Assembly: GCF_033807715.1 (NCBI RefSeq)
Contig: NC_084591.1
Location: forward strand, 25,169,090-25,233,089
DNA length: 64,000 nucleotides
DNA from: Cololabis saira
Lineage: Eukaryota; Chordata; Actinopteri; Beloniformes; Belonidae
Direction of reading: 5' to 3'
Shown here: in pieces, positions 1-11,915 of the stretch
Layout: every line of letters starts with the position of its first letter
Numbering within the stretch: the first letter of the stretch is position 1
Made by a program: the position numbers and the translations under genes
The notes under the pieces: model-generated
The model's database searches: none
Told to the model about the DNA's origin: nothing
What the model saw: the letters and a program-made list of their open reading frames with translations, nothing else

Positions 1-2062
1 TGGTTGCAGCTGACTTCCTTGCAAGATCTTCATAAATGTAATTTGCGTGTGAGACCCCACCCTATGTTTAGCTATCCCAAACATCAGAAGTAATCTGATG
101 TAATGGAGTAAACCTTTATACCAGCCTTTTGTCCAGCCCAGTTTGTGTGCAAAAAGCTTTTTCAGAAAATGAAGGGACATGAATGCATCACAGGATCTCA
201 ACCATTTTGTAAATGTATTGCACTCAGAGACTACTGATGAAAATGTGGATAATGACAAGATACATACTAGCTGCTACTGTAATAGTGCACCAGTTGACAA
301 AAAGGAACACCTTATGTTTATAAAGAATTAAAAGATTAAGAAATAAAACAAAAAAATAACAAAGAAAGGCAAAGAGCAATACATGTAAAGCAAAGAAGAA
401 GAAGAATGAGTGCACAATCGTGCAAAAACTACACCAGTTATTGCATTACTGCTTACACATGGCAGTTCAAGGCCATCTTTAGTATATCTATGCAATTAAA
501 ACTTGCAAAGCTTGGCAGTTTATTTGTTCTGTTGTTGTATTACAAAATAGATAAATAATAGAAATGGAGGATGTCCTCCCCGTCTTGTGTTATAAAACAA
601 CTGCGTATTGCAGCAACCATCACAGCCATGTTAAGTACTAAGGTTAAGACCAGCTTTACATCAGTGCTGTGGATAGTAAATTGTGTAGTACAAAGCTCTG
701 TAAATCAGTTTGTGTAACTCATTGACATAATCCCTTCCCTAGATTTTTCGACTCTGGAAGGGACACTCCTGTTAATGCAGTGAGTGTGGGCGTCATGGGC
801 AGGTGGGGGTGATGGGGGACTGGTCAGGTGTTTTACAGATTGAGTCAGTTTAACTGTATAATGTGTTGTCAGTGTCAACATGAAGCAATGCGTTGCAGGT
901 GCAATATGATCCATGTATAACTAGCAAGCCAGGTAGTTGACGGTTATGTTTCTGTTAGAGTCCATGTAGTCCAATTATACAACAAAAATGGATATAAGAA
1001 AATCGTTACAGCTCTCTGCTTTATACTGTTTTAAGAAGGTTCAGCACACGCACTCGCCATGTGCAGTTATTTGGAAGATAGGCCACCATGCTTCACTCGT
1101 GGGGCTAGCCTTGGCTTCATGATTTTGAGTAATATTGTAAATGGTTATTGGGATTGTTTTTTGTGGTGGGGGGTTGTGGTAGATGATTATTTGATGAATT
1201 AACAGTGTGCATCTGTTTAGAGAAGGAATGAGGGAGATGATACTGAAGACCATTTTGCGGCATTTGTCAGCATGTTAAAAATATAAGACTAATATTTATA
1301 ACATTGGAGCTGATGCACAGTGAGTTGTTGAAATTTGTATTTCATAGAAAGCAAAATTACTTTATTCCTATTTTAGTATTGTGTTTATATATTTGGTAGT
1401 GTTTTCCAGATGTTATCACAAAACCCCCTATATCTATTCAGGAGTGGACGCTGCATTAATGCATATGCAACAGGTGCAAAATTACTGTCCACACCTTTCC
1501 GATGCTAACGAACCACTGCATTTTATTAATAATCCTGAGTCATTGTATTAGCCAGAAAAAGGGGTTGCGCAAAGTGACAATAAATCTAATCCTGTGAGCT
1601 TCTTTATCTAATGCAATTTTATAAAACAGAATTATCTTGTGAAAGGAATAGTGATGTTGGATACTTAAGACTTCTATTTGTCATGGTATAATTTGAAAAT
1701 ATCTGAAAATGCATTGTTATTTCTGGAAGAGACAAAGAAGGTGAGCACCAGGATTATTTCCCAATACATTATGTATTCTCGTCTATCACAAAAATAGACT
1801 TCATACAAATGTCAAGGTCATGCTGAACTGGTGCAGTATGTCAGCACAACATTGAAGCAGGATTATGTAAAGCCCAAAGCAGCCTGGTCACATCCGATCC
1901 CCATTGGGTTCCCTAAAAACCCACTAATGCAAGAGTGAAAAGCAGCATTTTTTCAAAGTAGCCCTGGCTCCTTGACCTTTATTCCCTTATTGACTTACAG
2001 CACCTGTTTATCTGCAGTGTTGTAGTTATAGTGACAGACAACATATGTTAGACTTTTATGAT
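1..2062. other. Non-coding stretch, no gene recognised
   Basis: AT-rich single-copy-looking sequence. The open frames here are short, lack recognisable domains and show no convincing exon structure. I see no repeat family or RNA gene in it. Confidence 0.5.
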
Positions 2063-2063
2063 G

Positions 2064-2107
<44 letters not shown>
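2063..2107. repeat. (TAA)n microsatellite
   Basis: About 45 bp of near-perfect TAA units lies directly against the left edge of the mosaic repeat that follows. TAA runs also flank the other end of this family near 9267-9474, so the element either targets or carries such runs. Confidence 0.9.
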
Positions 2108-2739
2108 TAAAGCTGCAAGCAGCGATGAACGGGCCCTCGCACTCACGTCCACCGCCCCCCATAAGCATATCAGAAATGACACCACCCACGACTCTCTATG
2201 TCAAACCATTCAAAAGTTATAGCAGAAAAAAGGAACAACCAATCAGAGGAAGGGGCGGGGCTAATTCAGGCCAATGAAGGTGAAGGACTCATTACAGAGT
2301 CCCATGACACCACCCACAACTTCCTATGTCAAACCATTCAAAAGTTATGGCAGAGAAAAGTATTCTAGGGGGCGCTGTTGAGCCGTTAGGCCACGCCCAT
2401 TAATGCAAACCATGAAATATCAAATTTATCGCCAAGCCTGCCTTGCATGCAAAATTTGGTGACTTTTGGAGAACTATCAAATATGGACCAATCAGATGAA
2501 GGGGACGAGCGCTTTTTCACGTCTAGCGTCGCCACGGTAACACTTTTGAAAGAGAAAAGTAATGTGCGTCGTCGCAGGAAAGAGACGCACATCTTGATAA
2601 AAAAAAACACAAAAATTTGCTTACAAAATTTTCGGCATACAGCCTTGAAAGAGAAAAGTAATGTGCGTCGTCGCAGGAAAGAGACGCACATCTTGATGTA
2701 AAAAAAAACACAAAATTTGCTTACAAAAATTTCAGCATC

Positions 2740-2822
2740 CTGCCAGGCTCGAACTCCCAACCACCGGCACCAAAGACCGCAATGATCTGGTTGAGCTATA
2801 TCTCAGCTGATACCTCACATTG
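2740..2822 (-). repeat. tRNA-like (SINE-type) module in the mosaic repeat
   Basis: Read on the minus strand, this segment has a box-A-like TATAGCTCAACCAGA and a box-B-like GAGTTCGAGCC about 40 bases downstream, the layout of a Pol III tRNA promoter. Nearly identical modules sit at about 3590-3672 and a diverged one at 7072-7150, each at the equivalent place in its unit. The D and anticodon arms are poor, so this is a tRNA-derived module and not a functional tRNA gene. Confidence 0.5.
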
Positions 2823-2929
2823 ACTTACTGGGTTACGAGAGACCAAGATAGCGATATAATGTCTGGAACCTTTTTTTCCTAATTTTTTAAATATTTGTAA
2901 GGTATAAATATTAGTAAAACACTACTATT

Positions 2930-3150
2930 TTATTATTACTTTTTCTGTAACCATTCAACCGCGGTTCTAACCGGGCTGAGCACGGGACTATTTCTAACGT
3001 CACCACATTACAACAGCTGATTGGTCGGGGGGCGGGGCCGTCATCACCCTACTCGCCACTGATTGGTCGGGGGGCGGGGCCGTCATCACCCTACTCGCCA
3101 CTGATTGGTCGGGGGGCGGGGCCGGCAGACGTTTGAATCAGGAAGCGGGA
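2930..3150. repeat. Harbinger-like segment captured in the mosaic repeat
   Basis: This segment (TACTTTTTCTGTAAC, then GGTTCTAACCGGGCTGAG, CACCACATTACA, the GATTGGTCGGGG boxes and CAGACGTTTGAATCAGG) runs parallel to 42840-42960 inside the Harbinger element at 42746-43497. The same block recurs at about 3775-4000 and 7255-7550; in the last copy the similarity extends into the GAGCGACTG sequence just before the Harbinger ORF. The order of motifs is the same, so shared ancestry is likely. Confidence 0.55.
3017..3124. repeat. 42-bp tandem boxes, three copies
   Basis: A 42-bp unit beginning CTGATTGGTCGGGGGGCGG and ending CACCCTACTCGCCA is repeated. It contains a CCAAT-type inverse box (ATTGG) and a GC box (GGGGCGGGG) in each unit. 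Confidence 0.85.
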
Positions 3151-3866
3151 GTCAAACCATTAAAAAGTTATAGCAGAAAAAAGGGACAACCAATCAGAAG
3201 AAGGGGCGGGGCTAATTAAGGCCAACGAAGCTTAAGGACTCATTACTGAGTCCCATGACACCACCCACAACTTCCTATGTCAAACCATTCAAAAGTTATG
3301 GCAGATAAAAGTATTCTAGGGGGCGCTGTTGAGCCGTTAGGCCACGCCCATTAATGCAAACCATTAAATATCAAATGTATCACCAGGCCTGGTTTGCATG
3401 CAAAATTTGGTGACTTTTGGAGAACTATCAAATATGGACCAATCAGATGAAGGGGACGAGCGCTTTTTCACGTCTAGCGTCGCCACGGTAACACTTTTAA
3501 AAGAGAAAAGTAATGTGCGTCGTCGCAGGAAAGAGACGCACATCTTGATGTAAAAAAAACACAAAATTTGCTTACAAAAATTTCAGCATCCTGCCAGGCT
3601 CGAACTCCCAACCACCGGCACCAAAGATCGCAATGATCTGGTTGAGCTATATCTCAGCTGATACCTCACATTGACTTACTGGGTTAGGAGAGACCAAGAT
3701 AGCGAATAATATCTGGAACCTTTTTTTCTTAATTTTTTAAATATTTGTAAAGTATAAATATTAGTAAAACACTACTATTTTATTATTACTTTTTCTGTAA
3801 CAATTCTACCGCGGTTCTAACCGGGCTGAGCACGGGACTATTTCTAACGTCACCACATTACAACAG

Positions 3867-3974
3867 CTGATTGGTCGGGGGGCGGGGCCGTCATCACCCT
3901 ACTCGCCACTGATTGGTCGGGGGGCGGGGTCGTCATCACCCTACTCGCCACTGATTGGTCGGGGGGCGGGGCCG
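3867..3974. repeat. 42-bp tandem boxes, three copies (second array)
   Basis: Same 42-bp unit as at 3017, in the next approximately 850-bp repeat. One unit has a T in place of C in the GGGGCCGTC segment. Confidence 0.85.
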
Positions 3975-5593
3975 GCAGACGTTTGAATCAGGAAGCGGGA
4001 GTCAAACCATTAAAAAGTTATAGCAGAAAAAAGGGACAACCAATCAGAAGAAGGGGCGGGGCTAATTAAGGCCAACGAAGCTTAAGGACTCATTACTGAG
4101 TCCCATGACACCACCCACAACTTCCTATGTCAAACCATTCAAAAGTTATGGCAGATAAAAGTATTCTAGGGGGCGCTGTTGAGCCGTTAGGCCACGCCCA
4201 TTAATGCAAACCATGAAATATCAAATGTATCGCCAAGTCTGACTTGCATGCAAAATTTGATTACTTTTGGAGAACTATCAAATATGGACCAATCACATGA
4301 AGGGGGGGCGCGCCTTTTGGCGTCTAGCGTCGCCACGGTAACACTTTTGAAAGAGAAAAGTAATGCGTGTAGTCCCAGGATGGAGACGCACATTTTGATG
4401 TATAACACTGGGTGCACATTACGGTTCGGGCCGTATTAATTGCCGAAGGAATGGCATAAATTGCGCACAATTACACAATTAATTCAAAATGGCCGACTTC
4501 CTGTTCGGTTTCGGCCATGGCTCCAAGAGACTTTTCTTGAAGTTGTGCCATGATACAGGTGTGTAGCGATTTTCGTGCATGTACGTCAAACCGTATCGTG
4601 GGGCTTGAGGCACAAAGGTTTCCGGGGGGCGCTGTTGAGCCATTTTGGCACGCCCATTAATGTAAACCATAAAATATCAAATTTACCGCCAGGCCTGGCT
4701 TGCATGCCAAATTTGGTGCCTTTTGGGGAACTATCAAATATGGACCAATCAGATGAAGGGGGGGTGCGCTTGTTGGCGTCTAGCGTCGCCACGGTAACAC
4801 TTTTGAAAGAGAAAAGTAATGCGTGTAGTCGCAGGATGGAGACGCACATTTTGTTGTATAACACATCTGGGTGCACGATACGGTTCGGGCCGTATTAATC
4901 CTCGAAGGAATGGCATATATTGCTCCAAAATTATGCGATTAATTCAGAATGTTCAAAATGGCCGACTTCCTGTTCGGTTTCGGCCATGGCGCCAAGAGAC
5001 TTTTCTTTAAGTTGCGACATGATACAGGTGTGTACCGATTTTCGTTCATGTACGTCAAAGCGTATTATGGGGCTTGAGGCGCAAAGTTTTTTCGGTCTGA
5101 ACCAATCAGATGAAGGGTGGGCGCGCTTTTTGTCGTCTAGCGTCGCCACGGTAACGCTTTTGAAAGAGAAAAGTAATGCGTGGTGTCGGAGGATGGAGAC
5201 GCACATTTTGATGTATAACACACTTGGGGGCACGTTACGGTTCGGGCCGTATTAACTGCCGAAGGAAGGGCATAAATTGCGCCAAAATTACACAATTAAT
5301 TCAAAATGGCCGACTTCCTGTTCGGTTTCGGGCATGGCTCCAAGAGACTTTTCTTGAAGTTGTGCCATGATACAGGTGTGTAGCGATTTTCGTGCATGTA
5401 CGTCAAACCGTATCGTGGGGCTTGAGGCACAAAGTTTTCAAGGGGGCGCTGTTGAGCCATTTTGCCACGCCCATTAATGCAAACCATTAAATATCAAATT
5501 TTTCGCCAGGCCTGCCTTGCATGCAAAATTTGGTGACTTTTTGGGCACGTTTAGGGGGGCAAAAAGGCCCTCCTTTCGTCAGAAAAATAATAA

Positions 5594-6034
5594 TAATTAA
5601 AGCTGCAAGCAGCAATGAACGGGCCCTCGCACTCACGTCAACCGCCCCCCATAAGCATATCAGAAATGACACCACCCACGACTTCCTATGTCAAACCCTT
5701 CAAAAGTTATAGCAGAAAAAAGGGACGACCAGTCAGAAGAAGGGGCGGGGCTAATTCAGGGCAAAGAAGATCAAGGACTCATTACAGAGTCCCATGACAC
5801 CACCCACGACTCTCTATGTCAAAACATTCAAAAGTTATAGCAGAAAATAGGGACAACCAATCAGAAAAAGGGACTGGGCTAATTGTCACCAATTATGGTC
5901 AAGGACTCAATGCCGAGTCCCATGACACCACCCACGACTCTCTATGTCAAACCTTTCAAAAGTTATGGCAGAAAAAAGTATTCTAGGGGGCGCTGTTGAG
6001 CCGTGAGGACACGCCCATTAATGCAAACCATGAA
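5594..6034. mobile_element. Mosaic repeat, copy B, truncated
   Basis: A second left terminus (AAAGCTGCAAGCAGCAATG) starts almost immediately after copy A, in the same orientation. It carries three diverged AAAAGTTATAGCAGAAAA / ACACCACCCACGACT modules and breaks off in an A-rich stretch. Confidence 0.65.
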
Positions 6035-6465
6035 AAAAAAAATCAGATCACTCAAATGAACGACGATCATACAGTACAGCTGTATCTCATGGTCCAGAAT
6101 GTATGATATTATATTAATCTATTATACCATATTATATTACATGTTGTTATTTCATATTAGCGTACCCAGTAATATAGCATATTGTATTATTGCATTGTAT
6201 GTTGCTTCATTTCATATATTTTTGACTGTATTATATTGTAAAATGATATATCATAGCGATTGCATTATTATATAATTTCAATTTATAACACTAATATACA
6301 ATTCCTCACACACACACTCCTTCCAAATGTTTCTTTTTTTTCTCAATTATGACAATTGTATGCTGTCATCCGTTATGTTTTTTGTTTTTAAGCTTGTTAT
6401 GTCTGTTATTCAAATATATTAATACATTCATTAATATGCTATACTGTATTTTGTATTGTGTATAT
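6035..6465. other. AT-rich spacer, no gene
   Basis: Very AT-rich sequence with many ATATTATATT-type tracts leading into the microsatellite. No coding or RNA feature is visible. Confidence 0.6.
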
Positions 6466-6596
<131 letters not shown>

Positions 6597-6599
6597 CCC

Positions 6600-6930
6600 T
6601 GAAGTGTGACTACCTGCAGAACGTATTTTAGCATGAAAGCTTGCATATTTAACGTACATCAAGCATCCTGTATCATAGCTACATGTCTGCCGTTTGTAAC
6701 AAAGCAAACCGCGTGAAAATCGGTTGAAAATCAAGTGAGTTATAGTTATTTTACTTATGCAGACACCTCCTTCCACAATAGAAGTGAACGCTCTAGAGTT
6801 AAAGCGATACCGATCCAAGATGGCGGCCACGCCCGACGTTCTCAGGCAGTCAATGCGGCGCCTCGACCAAGATGGCGGCCGCGCTGAACATCAGCCCCTC
6901 CCCCCGCGGGAGCTGCGCGCGCAAACTCCA
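6600..6930. other. Unassigned repeat-like segment with CpG-rich core
   Basis: Two AAGATGGCGGCC boxes (near 6818 and 6869) and a GCGGCGCCTCG core are flanked by ordinary AT-rich sequence. The stretch looks like part of a dispersed repeat, but no termini were found. Confidence 0.3.
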
Positions 6931-7354
6931 CTCAAATTCAAAAGTTATGGCAGAAAATCGGGACAACCAATCAGAAGAAGGGGAAAGAGAAAAGTAATGT
7001 GCGTCGTCACAGGACAGAGACGAACATTTTGATGTAAAAAAAACACAAAAATTGCTGACAAAAATTTTGGCATATCAAGCCAGGCTTGAACTCTCGACCT
7101 CTGGCAGCAAAGACCGCAATAATCTGGCTGAGCTAAGTCTCAGCTATTCCTTTTATTTGACCTACTGGGTTAGGACAGACCAACATAGCGATAAAATGTC
7201 TGGAACTTTTTTTTCCTAATTTTTTAAATATTTGTAAGTTATAAATATTAGTAAAACCCTACTATTTAAATTATTACTTTTTTTGTAACCATTCTGCCAA
7301 GGTTGTAACCGGGCTGAGCCGGGAATATTTCTGAAGTCACCACATTACAGGGAG

Positions 7355-7504
7355 CTGATTGGTCGGGGGGCGGGGCCGTCATCACCCTACTCGCCACTGA
7401 TTGGTCGGGGGGCGGGGCCGTCATCACCCTACTCGCCACTGATTGGTCGGGGGGCGGGGCCGCCATCACCCTACTCGCCACTGATTGGTCAGGGGGCGGG
7501 GCCG
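7355..7504. repeat. 42-bp tandem boxes, four copies
   Basis: Units start at 7355, 7397, 7439 and 7481, an exact 42-bp period; the last unit is cut at GGGGCCGGCAG. Same unit as at 3017 and 3867, with one extra copy. Confidence 0.9.
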
Positions 7505-9283
7505 GCAGACGTTTGAATCAGGAAGCGGGAGTCAGCGCGAGAGCGACTGGCGGCTCGCGGCAATTTTATTATAAAAAAAGGACAACCAATCAGAAGAAGG
7601 GGCGGGGCTAATTCAGGCCAATGAAGTTCAAGGACTCCATAAAGAATCTGATGACACCACCCACGACTCTCTATGTCAAACCATTCAAAAGTTATAGCAG
7701 AAAATCGGGACAACCAATCAGAAGAAGGGGCGGGGCTAATTAAGGCCAACTAAGCTTAAGGACTCATTACAGAATCCCATGACACCACCCACGACTTCCT
7801 ATGTCAAACCATTCAAAAGTTATGGCAGATAAAAGTATTCTAGGGGGGGCTGTTGAGCCGTTAGGCCACGCCCATTAATGCAAACCATGAAATATCAAAT
7901 TTATCGCCAAGTCTGTCTTGCATGCAAAATTTGGTGACTTTTGGAGAACTATCTAATATGGACCAATCACATGAAGGGGGGGGCGCGCCTTTTGGCGTCT
8001 AGCGTCGCCACGGTAACACTTTTGAAAGAGAAAAGTAATGCGTGGTGTCGCAGGATGTAGATGCACATTTTGATGTATAACACACCTGGGTGCACGTTAC
8101 GGTTCGGGCTGAATTAACTGCCGAAGGAATGGCATAAATTTCGCCAAAATTACACAATTTATTCAAAATGGCCGACATCCTGTTCGGTTTCGGCCATGGC
8201 TCCAAGAGACTTTTCTTTAAGTTGTGCCATGATACAGGTGTGTAGCGATTCTCGTGCATGTACGTCAAACCGTATTGTGGGGCTTGAGGCACAAAGTTTT
8301 CCGGGGGGCGCTGTTGAGCCATTTTGCCACACCCATTAATGCAAACCATGAAATATCAAATTTATCTCCAGGCCTGGCTTGCGTGCCAAATTTGGTGCCT
8401 TTTGGGGAACTATCAAATATGGACCAATCAGATGAAGGGGGGGTGCGCTTGTTGGTGTCTAGCGTCGCCACGGTAACACTTTTCAAAGAGAAAAGTAATG
8501 CGTGTAGTCGCAGGATGGAGACGCACATTTTGATGTATAACACATCTGGGTTCACGATACGGTTCGGGCTGAATTAACTCTCGAAGGAATGGCATATATT
8601 GCTCCAAAATTACGCAATTAATTCAGAATGTTCAAAATGGCCGACTTCCTGTTCGGTTTCGGCCATGGCGCCAAGAGACTTTTCTTTTAGTTGCGACATA
8701 ATACAGGAGTGTACCGATTTTCATTCATGTACGTCAAACCGTATTATGGGGCTTGAGGCACAAAGTTTTTTCTGTCGAACCAATCAGATGAAGGGTGGGC
8801 GCTCTTTTTGGCGTCTAGCGCCGCCACGGTAACGCTTTTGAAAGAGAAAAGTAATGCGTGTTGTCGCAGGATGGAGACGCACATTTTGATGTATAACACA
8901 CTTGGGGGCACGTTACGGTTCGGGCTGAATTAACTTTCGAAGGAATGGCATAAATTTCGCCAAAATGACACGACTAATTCAAAATGGCCGACTTCCTGTT
9001 CGGTTTCGGGCATGACGCCAAGAGACTTTTCTTTCAGTTGCGCCATGATACAGGTGTGTACCGATTTTCGTGCATGTACGTCAAACCGTATCGTGGGGCT
9101 TGAGGCACAAAGTTTTCAAGGGGGCGCTGTTGAGCCATTTTGCCACGCCCATTAATGCAAACCATTAAATATCAAATTTTTCGCCAGGCCTGACTAGGGT
9201 GCAAAATTTGGTGACTTTTTGGGCACGTTTAGGGGGGCAAAAAGGCCCTCCTTTCGTCAGAAAAATAATAATAATAATAATAA

Positions 9284-9407
9284 CGCGAAGAATTCCTACA
9301 GATACAATAGGGCCTTCGCACTGAAGGTGCTCGGGCCCTAATAATAATAACGCGAAGAATTCCTACAGATACAATAGGGCCTTCGCACTGCAAGTGCTCG
9401 GGCCCTA
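9284..9407. repeat. Tandem duplication of the mosaic repeat's terminus
   Basis: A segment starting CGCGAAGAATTCCTACAG and ending GCTCGGGCCCTAATAATAA occurs twice with a 67-bp period (9284 and 9351). The copies differ at the GAAGGTGC / CAAGTGC position. Confidence 0.85.
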
Positions 9408-9430
9408 ATAATAATAATAATAATAATATA

Positions 9431-9472
<42 letters not shown>

Positions 9473-9474
9473 TT
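9408..9474. repeat. (TAA)n microsatellite
   Basis: Mostly perfect TAA units with two interruptions, adjoining the right terminus of copy C. Confidence 0.9.
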
Positions 9475-9479
9475 AAAGG

Positions 9480-10552
9480 TATAGTCTTTAATTGTATTCA
9501 AAAACATTTATTGTTATACTGGGTGAAATGGTCCTTCCATCCTGAGAGTAGCCAGTGAATAATGTGTTCAGAAAAAGGAAAGAAAAAATCCGACCTCTCT
9601 GACAGCTTTAATCCTGTAAGGATTTCCCCCCTGCCAAGGATTGACAGGGGGGAAAGAACTCTTGCTGGAAAACTTCACTCACTCGAGTCACGTCTGCTGA
9701 AGAATGGCGCAGAAAACGAGAAAACGCAGCCAAAAATACTACCTCCAGCGTTACTTGTAACGGCTCGCCCTGCTAAAAAGGCTAAAATAAGAAAGCCAAA
9801 GTGTGATTCTGGGGCGCAGGTTGTCCGCTACTGGGGGTCCGTGGGGATGGAGGCGTCTCCATCCCGGCGAGGGCGGAGTGCGCCGGTGCGGGTGGCGGTG
9901 CGCTGCGGTGCTGTGCAGGCGTAGGGTACGTGGCGACGCGCACCATTCTACGTTGGTGTAACGCAGAAACATAAATCAGCCTTCAGTGTGTGCTCTGTGT
10001 GCTGTTCTGAACACTCTGTTGTGCTCATTTTGCTGGGACATCGGGTCCCTCCGCCGAGACATAACTTTTGCGGTATGCGTTCATTGTTCTGTCTAAAAAT
10101 GATGCGCAGTGCCCACCCAATCAGAAACGGTACAGATATTCTGTGATATTTTTTTATATTTATAAAAAAATAAAATTATAAAAAAATTAAGGATCCCCAT
10201 AACTTTGATTGGGCGGGCAGGACGCACGTTTGGGTGGGCACATCCCACCCCTGCCCCCCCCTAAAACCGGCCTCGCTTACAGGTGAATGAGACATGGGGT
10301 AGTTTTGTTGAAAATGTGCTATCCAAGATGTCCTGGAAAACTCGACTCCTGCAAATGCACGTTCCCAAAAGTTTGTGGGGGCGTGGCTTTGGACGGAGCG
10401 CTGACAGGAGGGGGAGGAGGGGGCGGGGCTTAGAGGAGGTGCCACTTTCAAATCTTGCTAGCTCTCCAACATTACTGACTATACCTTTTTAATAATAATA
10501 GTATGAGGTACAATTCATCTGGGACTACTTGTTCTTTTTGCCACTGAGATGT
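9480..10552. other. Degenerate repeat region, no gene recognised
   Basis: A 120-residue open frame at 9562-9924 (+) has no family I recognise; it is basic and ends in low-complexity GC sequence. The block at about 10215-10275 (GTTTGGGTGGGCA, CTAAAACCGGCCTCG) is the inverse of 27745-27810, and a CCCGGCGAGGGCGG stretch echoes 27820-27860, so this is probably an old transposon. A GATTTATGGTT-type mini-repeat end lies near 9950-9990 in reverse. Confidence 0.35.
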
Positions 10553-10556
10553 TTAA

Positions 10557-11774
10557 AGGGGACATATTATGGCATTTAATGTATATTTTAAACAGGCCTT
10601 GAATGTCTTAAAAACAATCTAAAGCTTGTTTTTTCTACATAAATCAGAAATTCAGCCTGTGGGCCGTATCTATAGTTTTACCGCTTCTAACCCCTTTTTC
10701 TGTGCTCCATTCTAAAGGGAAGGGGGGGGGGGTATGGTATGATAATGAGGCTCTGCGCTGATTGGCTGCTTGAATGACGTGTAGCAGGGGAGGGAACAAA
10801 GCGTCGCTCCGGGCGGGCAGAAGAGCAGCGGCTGTGTAGCAAAGCGTGTCCACGGTTCTGCGTTAAATCGACGCGTACCTACGCCGTAGGCTCTGCGTTG
10901 GTGTAACGCGGAACCATAAATCAGCCTTTAGTCACCTCGTCTTCACACTAATTCACACAGGAAGATTGAATTTAATTCTAAACAGGTACACCACGGTTAT
11001 TTACTCCAATTCCTCATCATTTCACTTCTTATGTTACAAGACAAATTAATCCTGTTAACTGTAAAGAAATCACAACACTGAATTTTCACAAATGGCAACT
11101 TTATTGTTAAAATATATAAATAAAATGTATGCACTATTGCTGGCTCAAGGAAGGACAGCGCGTCTTCTGAATGTGAACAGCTCCAGGTGCTTGAAAGATC
11201 TGAAACCACAGAAGAAAAATGTATTACGGTACTGAGGAGCCGGCCCCCCGGAGCCCCCGGGTTTGGAGCTCCGGGTTCGGATGTGCGGCGCCGGGGCTCC
11301 GGAGCTAAGCTAAATACTTAGCCCATGCAAAGATCATACAAATATAAATGACATAAAAAAAAGGAACTTACCGCTGACTCGTGTGCGGGTCCGTGCTGTT
11401 GGAACTGATCCTTTTATGAGGGTAAGTGTTGATGCAAAACCTCATTTCTACTCTCCCTCGCTGTTCAAACCGGTGGAAAACAGTCACCGCTTGTAAACAA
11501 TGGCGGACGCTCCGGCCGGCTGAGCTGGTTGTGGCCGTGGTTTCAGCAGCGGAGGAGACCGAGGGCGTGGTTTGCATTTTGCTTACGTAAAGAAAATACA
11601 CAAATCGAAATGGCCCGTAGAAACCACATGACACTGGGGGATTCAGTTGGGCGGGGGGGAGCAGACCTTGCAGATTTTCATGGGATATCATCTTTTCTGT
11701 GTTGGCAGGGTGAGGGGAGACCACTTTATATATGTTAAAACAAGAAAAAACGTGTTTTTCATAATAGGTCCCCT
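10557..11774 (-). mobile_element. TTAA-target DNA transposon, non-autonomous (T2/Kolobok-like)
   Basis: The ends AGGGGACATATTATG and CATAATAGGTCCCCT (reverse) are inverted repeats, and each is flanked by TTAA (10553-10556 and 11775-11778), as expected for a TTAA target duplication. TTAAAGG-type ends are known from the T2/Kolobok group; piggyBac also uses TTAA, so the superfamily is inferred. The minus strand carries an ATG exon (11445-11372) ending in a GTAAGT donor, an acceptor TTTCAG before 11199, and an AATAAA at 11105-11100. An inverted relative lies at 56460-57811. No transposase is present. Confidence 0.7.
10853..10933. repeat. GATTTATGGTTCCGCG mini-repeat, inverted-repeat type
   Basis: GGTTCTGCGTTAAATCGACG and CGCGGAACCATAAATCAGCC face each other around a CCTACGCCGTAGG palindromic centre. 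The same unit is complete at 57275-57368 and partial near 9940-9990 and 62066-62130. Confidence 0.5.
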
Positions 11775-11794
11775 TTAAGGGTTGTCCAGTTTGT

Positions 11795-11915
11795 GGCTTT
11801 CTTTTGTGGAGTTTGCATGATCTCTCTGTTCTTGCGTGTGTGTCTATGTGTGTCCCTCCCACTGTCCAAAAACATGCACGTTAGTTGGTAATCTGAAAAT
11901 GTCCCTGACGTAACA
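11795..11915 (+). mobile_element. SINE fragment (conserved central domain)
   Basis: GTGGAGTTTGCATGATCTC and CCCACTGTCCAAAAACATGC are the central-domain words of a common teleost tRNA-derived SINE; a fuller copy is at 39690. Head and tail are missing. Confidence 0.6.

Larger units (their letters stand above)
2108..5590. mobile_element. Mosaic interspersed repeat, copy A
   Basis: It opens with the terminus AAAGCTGCAAGCAGC followed by a GGGCCCTCGCACTCACG motif, and runs to a TTTCGTCAGAAAAATAATAA motif. Inside, degenerate modules recur: a GGGGGCGCTGTTGAGCC block, a CATTAATGCAAACCAT block, a TAGCGTCGCCACGGTAAC block and a GGCCGACTTCCTGTTCGG block. An approximately 850-bp unit is tandemly repeated (compare 3121 with 3971). 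The same termini bound an inverted compact copy at 44236-45801, so this is one dispersed family. No intact protein is encoded; the many short open frames reflect the repeats. I do not assign a superfamily. Confidence 0.7.
6935..9407. mobile_element. Mosaic interspersed repeat, copy C
   Basis: It has the same module order as copy A: AAAAGTTATGGCAG, a tRNA-like block, a Harbinger-like block with 42-bp boxes, then repeated GGCGCTGTTGAGCC, CACGGTAACACTTTT and GGCCGACTTCC modules. It ends in the true right terminus, CCTTCGCACTGAAGGTGC plus CTCGGGCCCTAA, which copies A and B lack. No intact protein is visible. Confidence 0.65.

Noticed and set aside
2740..2822. Functional tRNA gene
   Set aside because: Box A and B are present, but the D and anticodon stems do not pair well and the unit is part of a repeated element.
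9562..9924. 120-residue plus-strand frame as a candidate gene
   Set aside because: Lies in degenerate repeat sequence, ends in low-complexity GC sequence, and matches no family I know.
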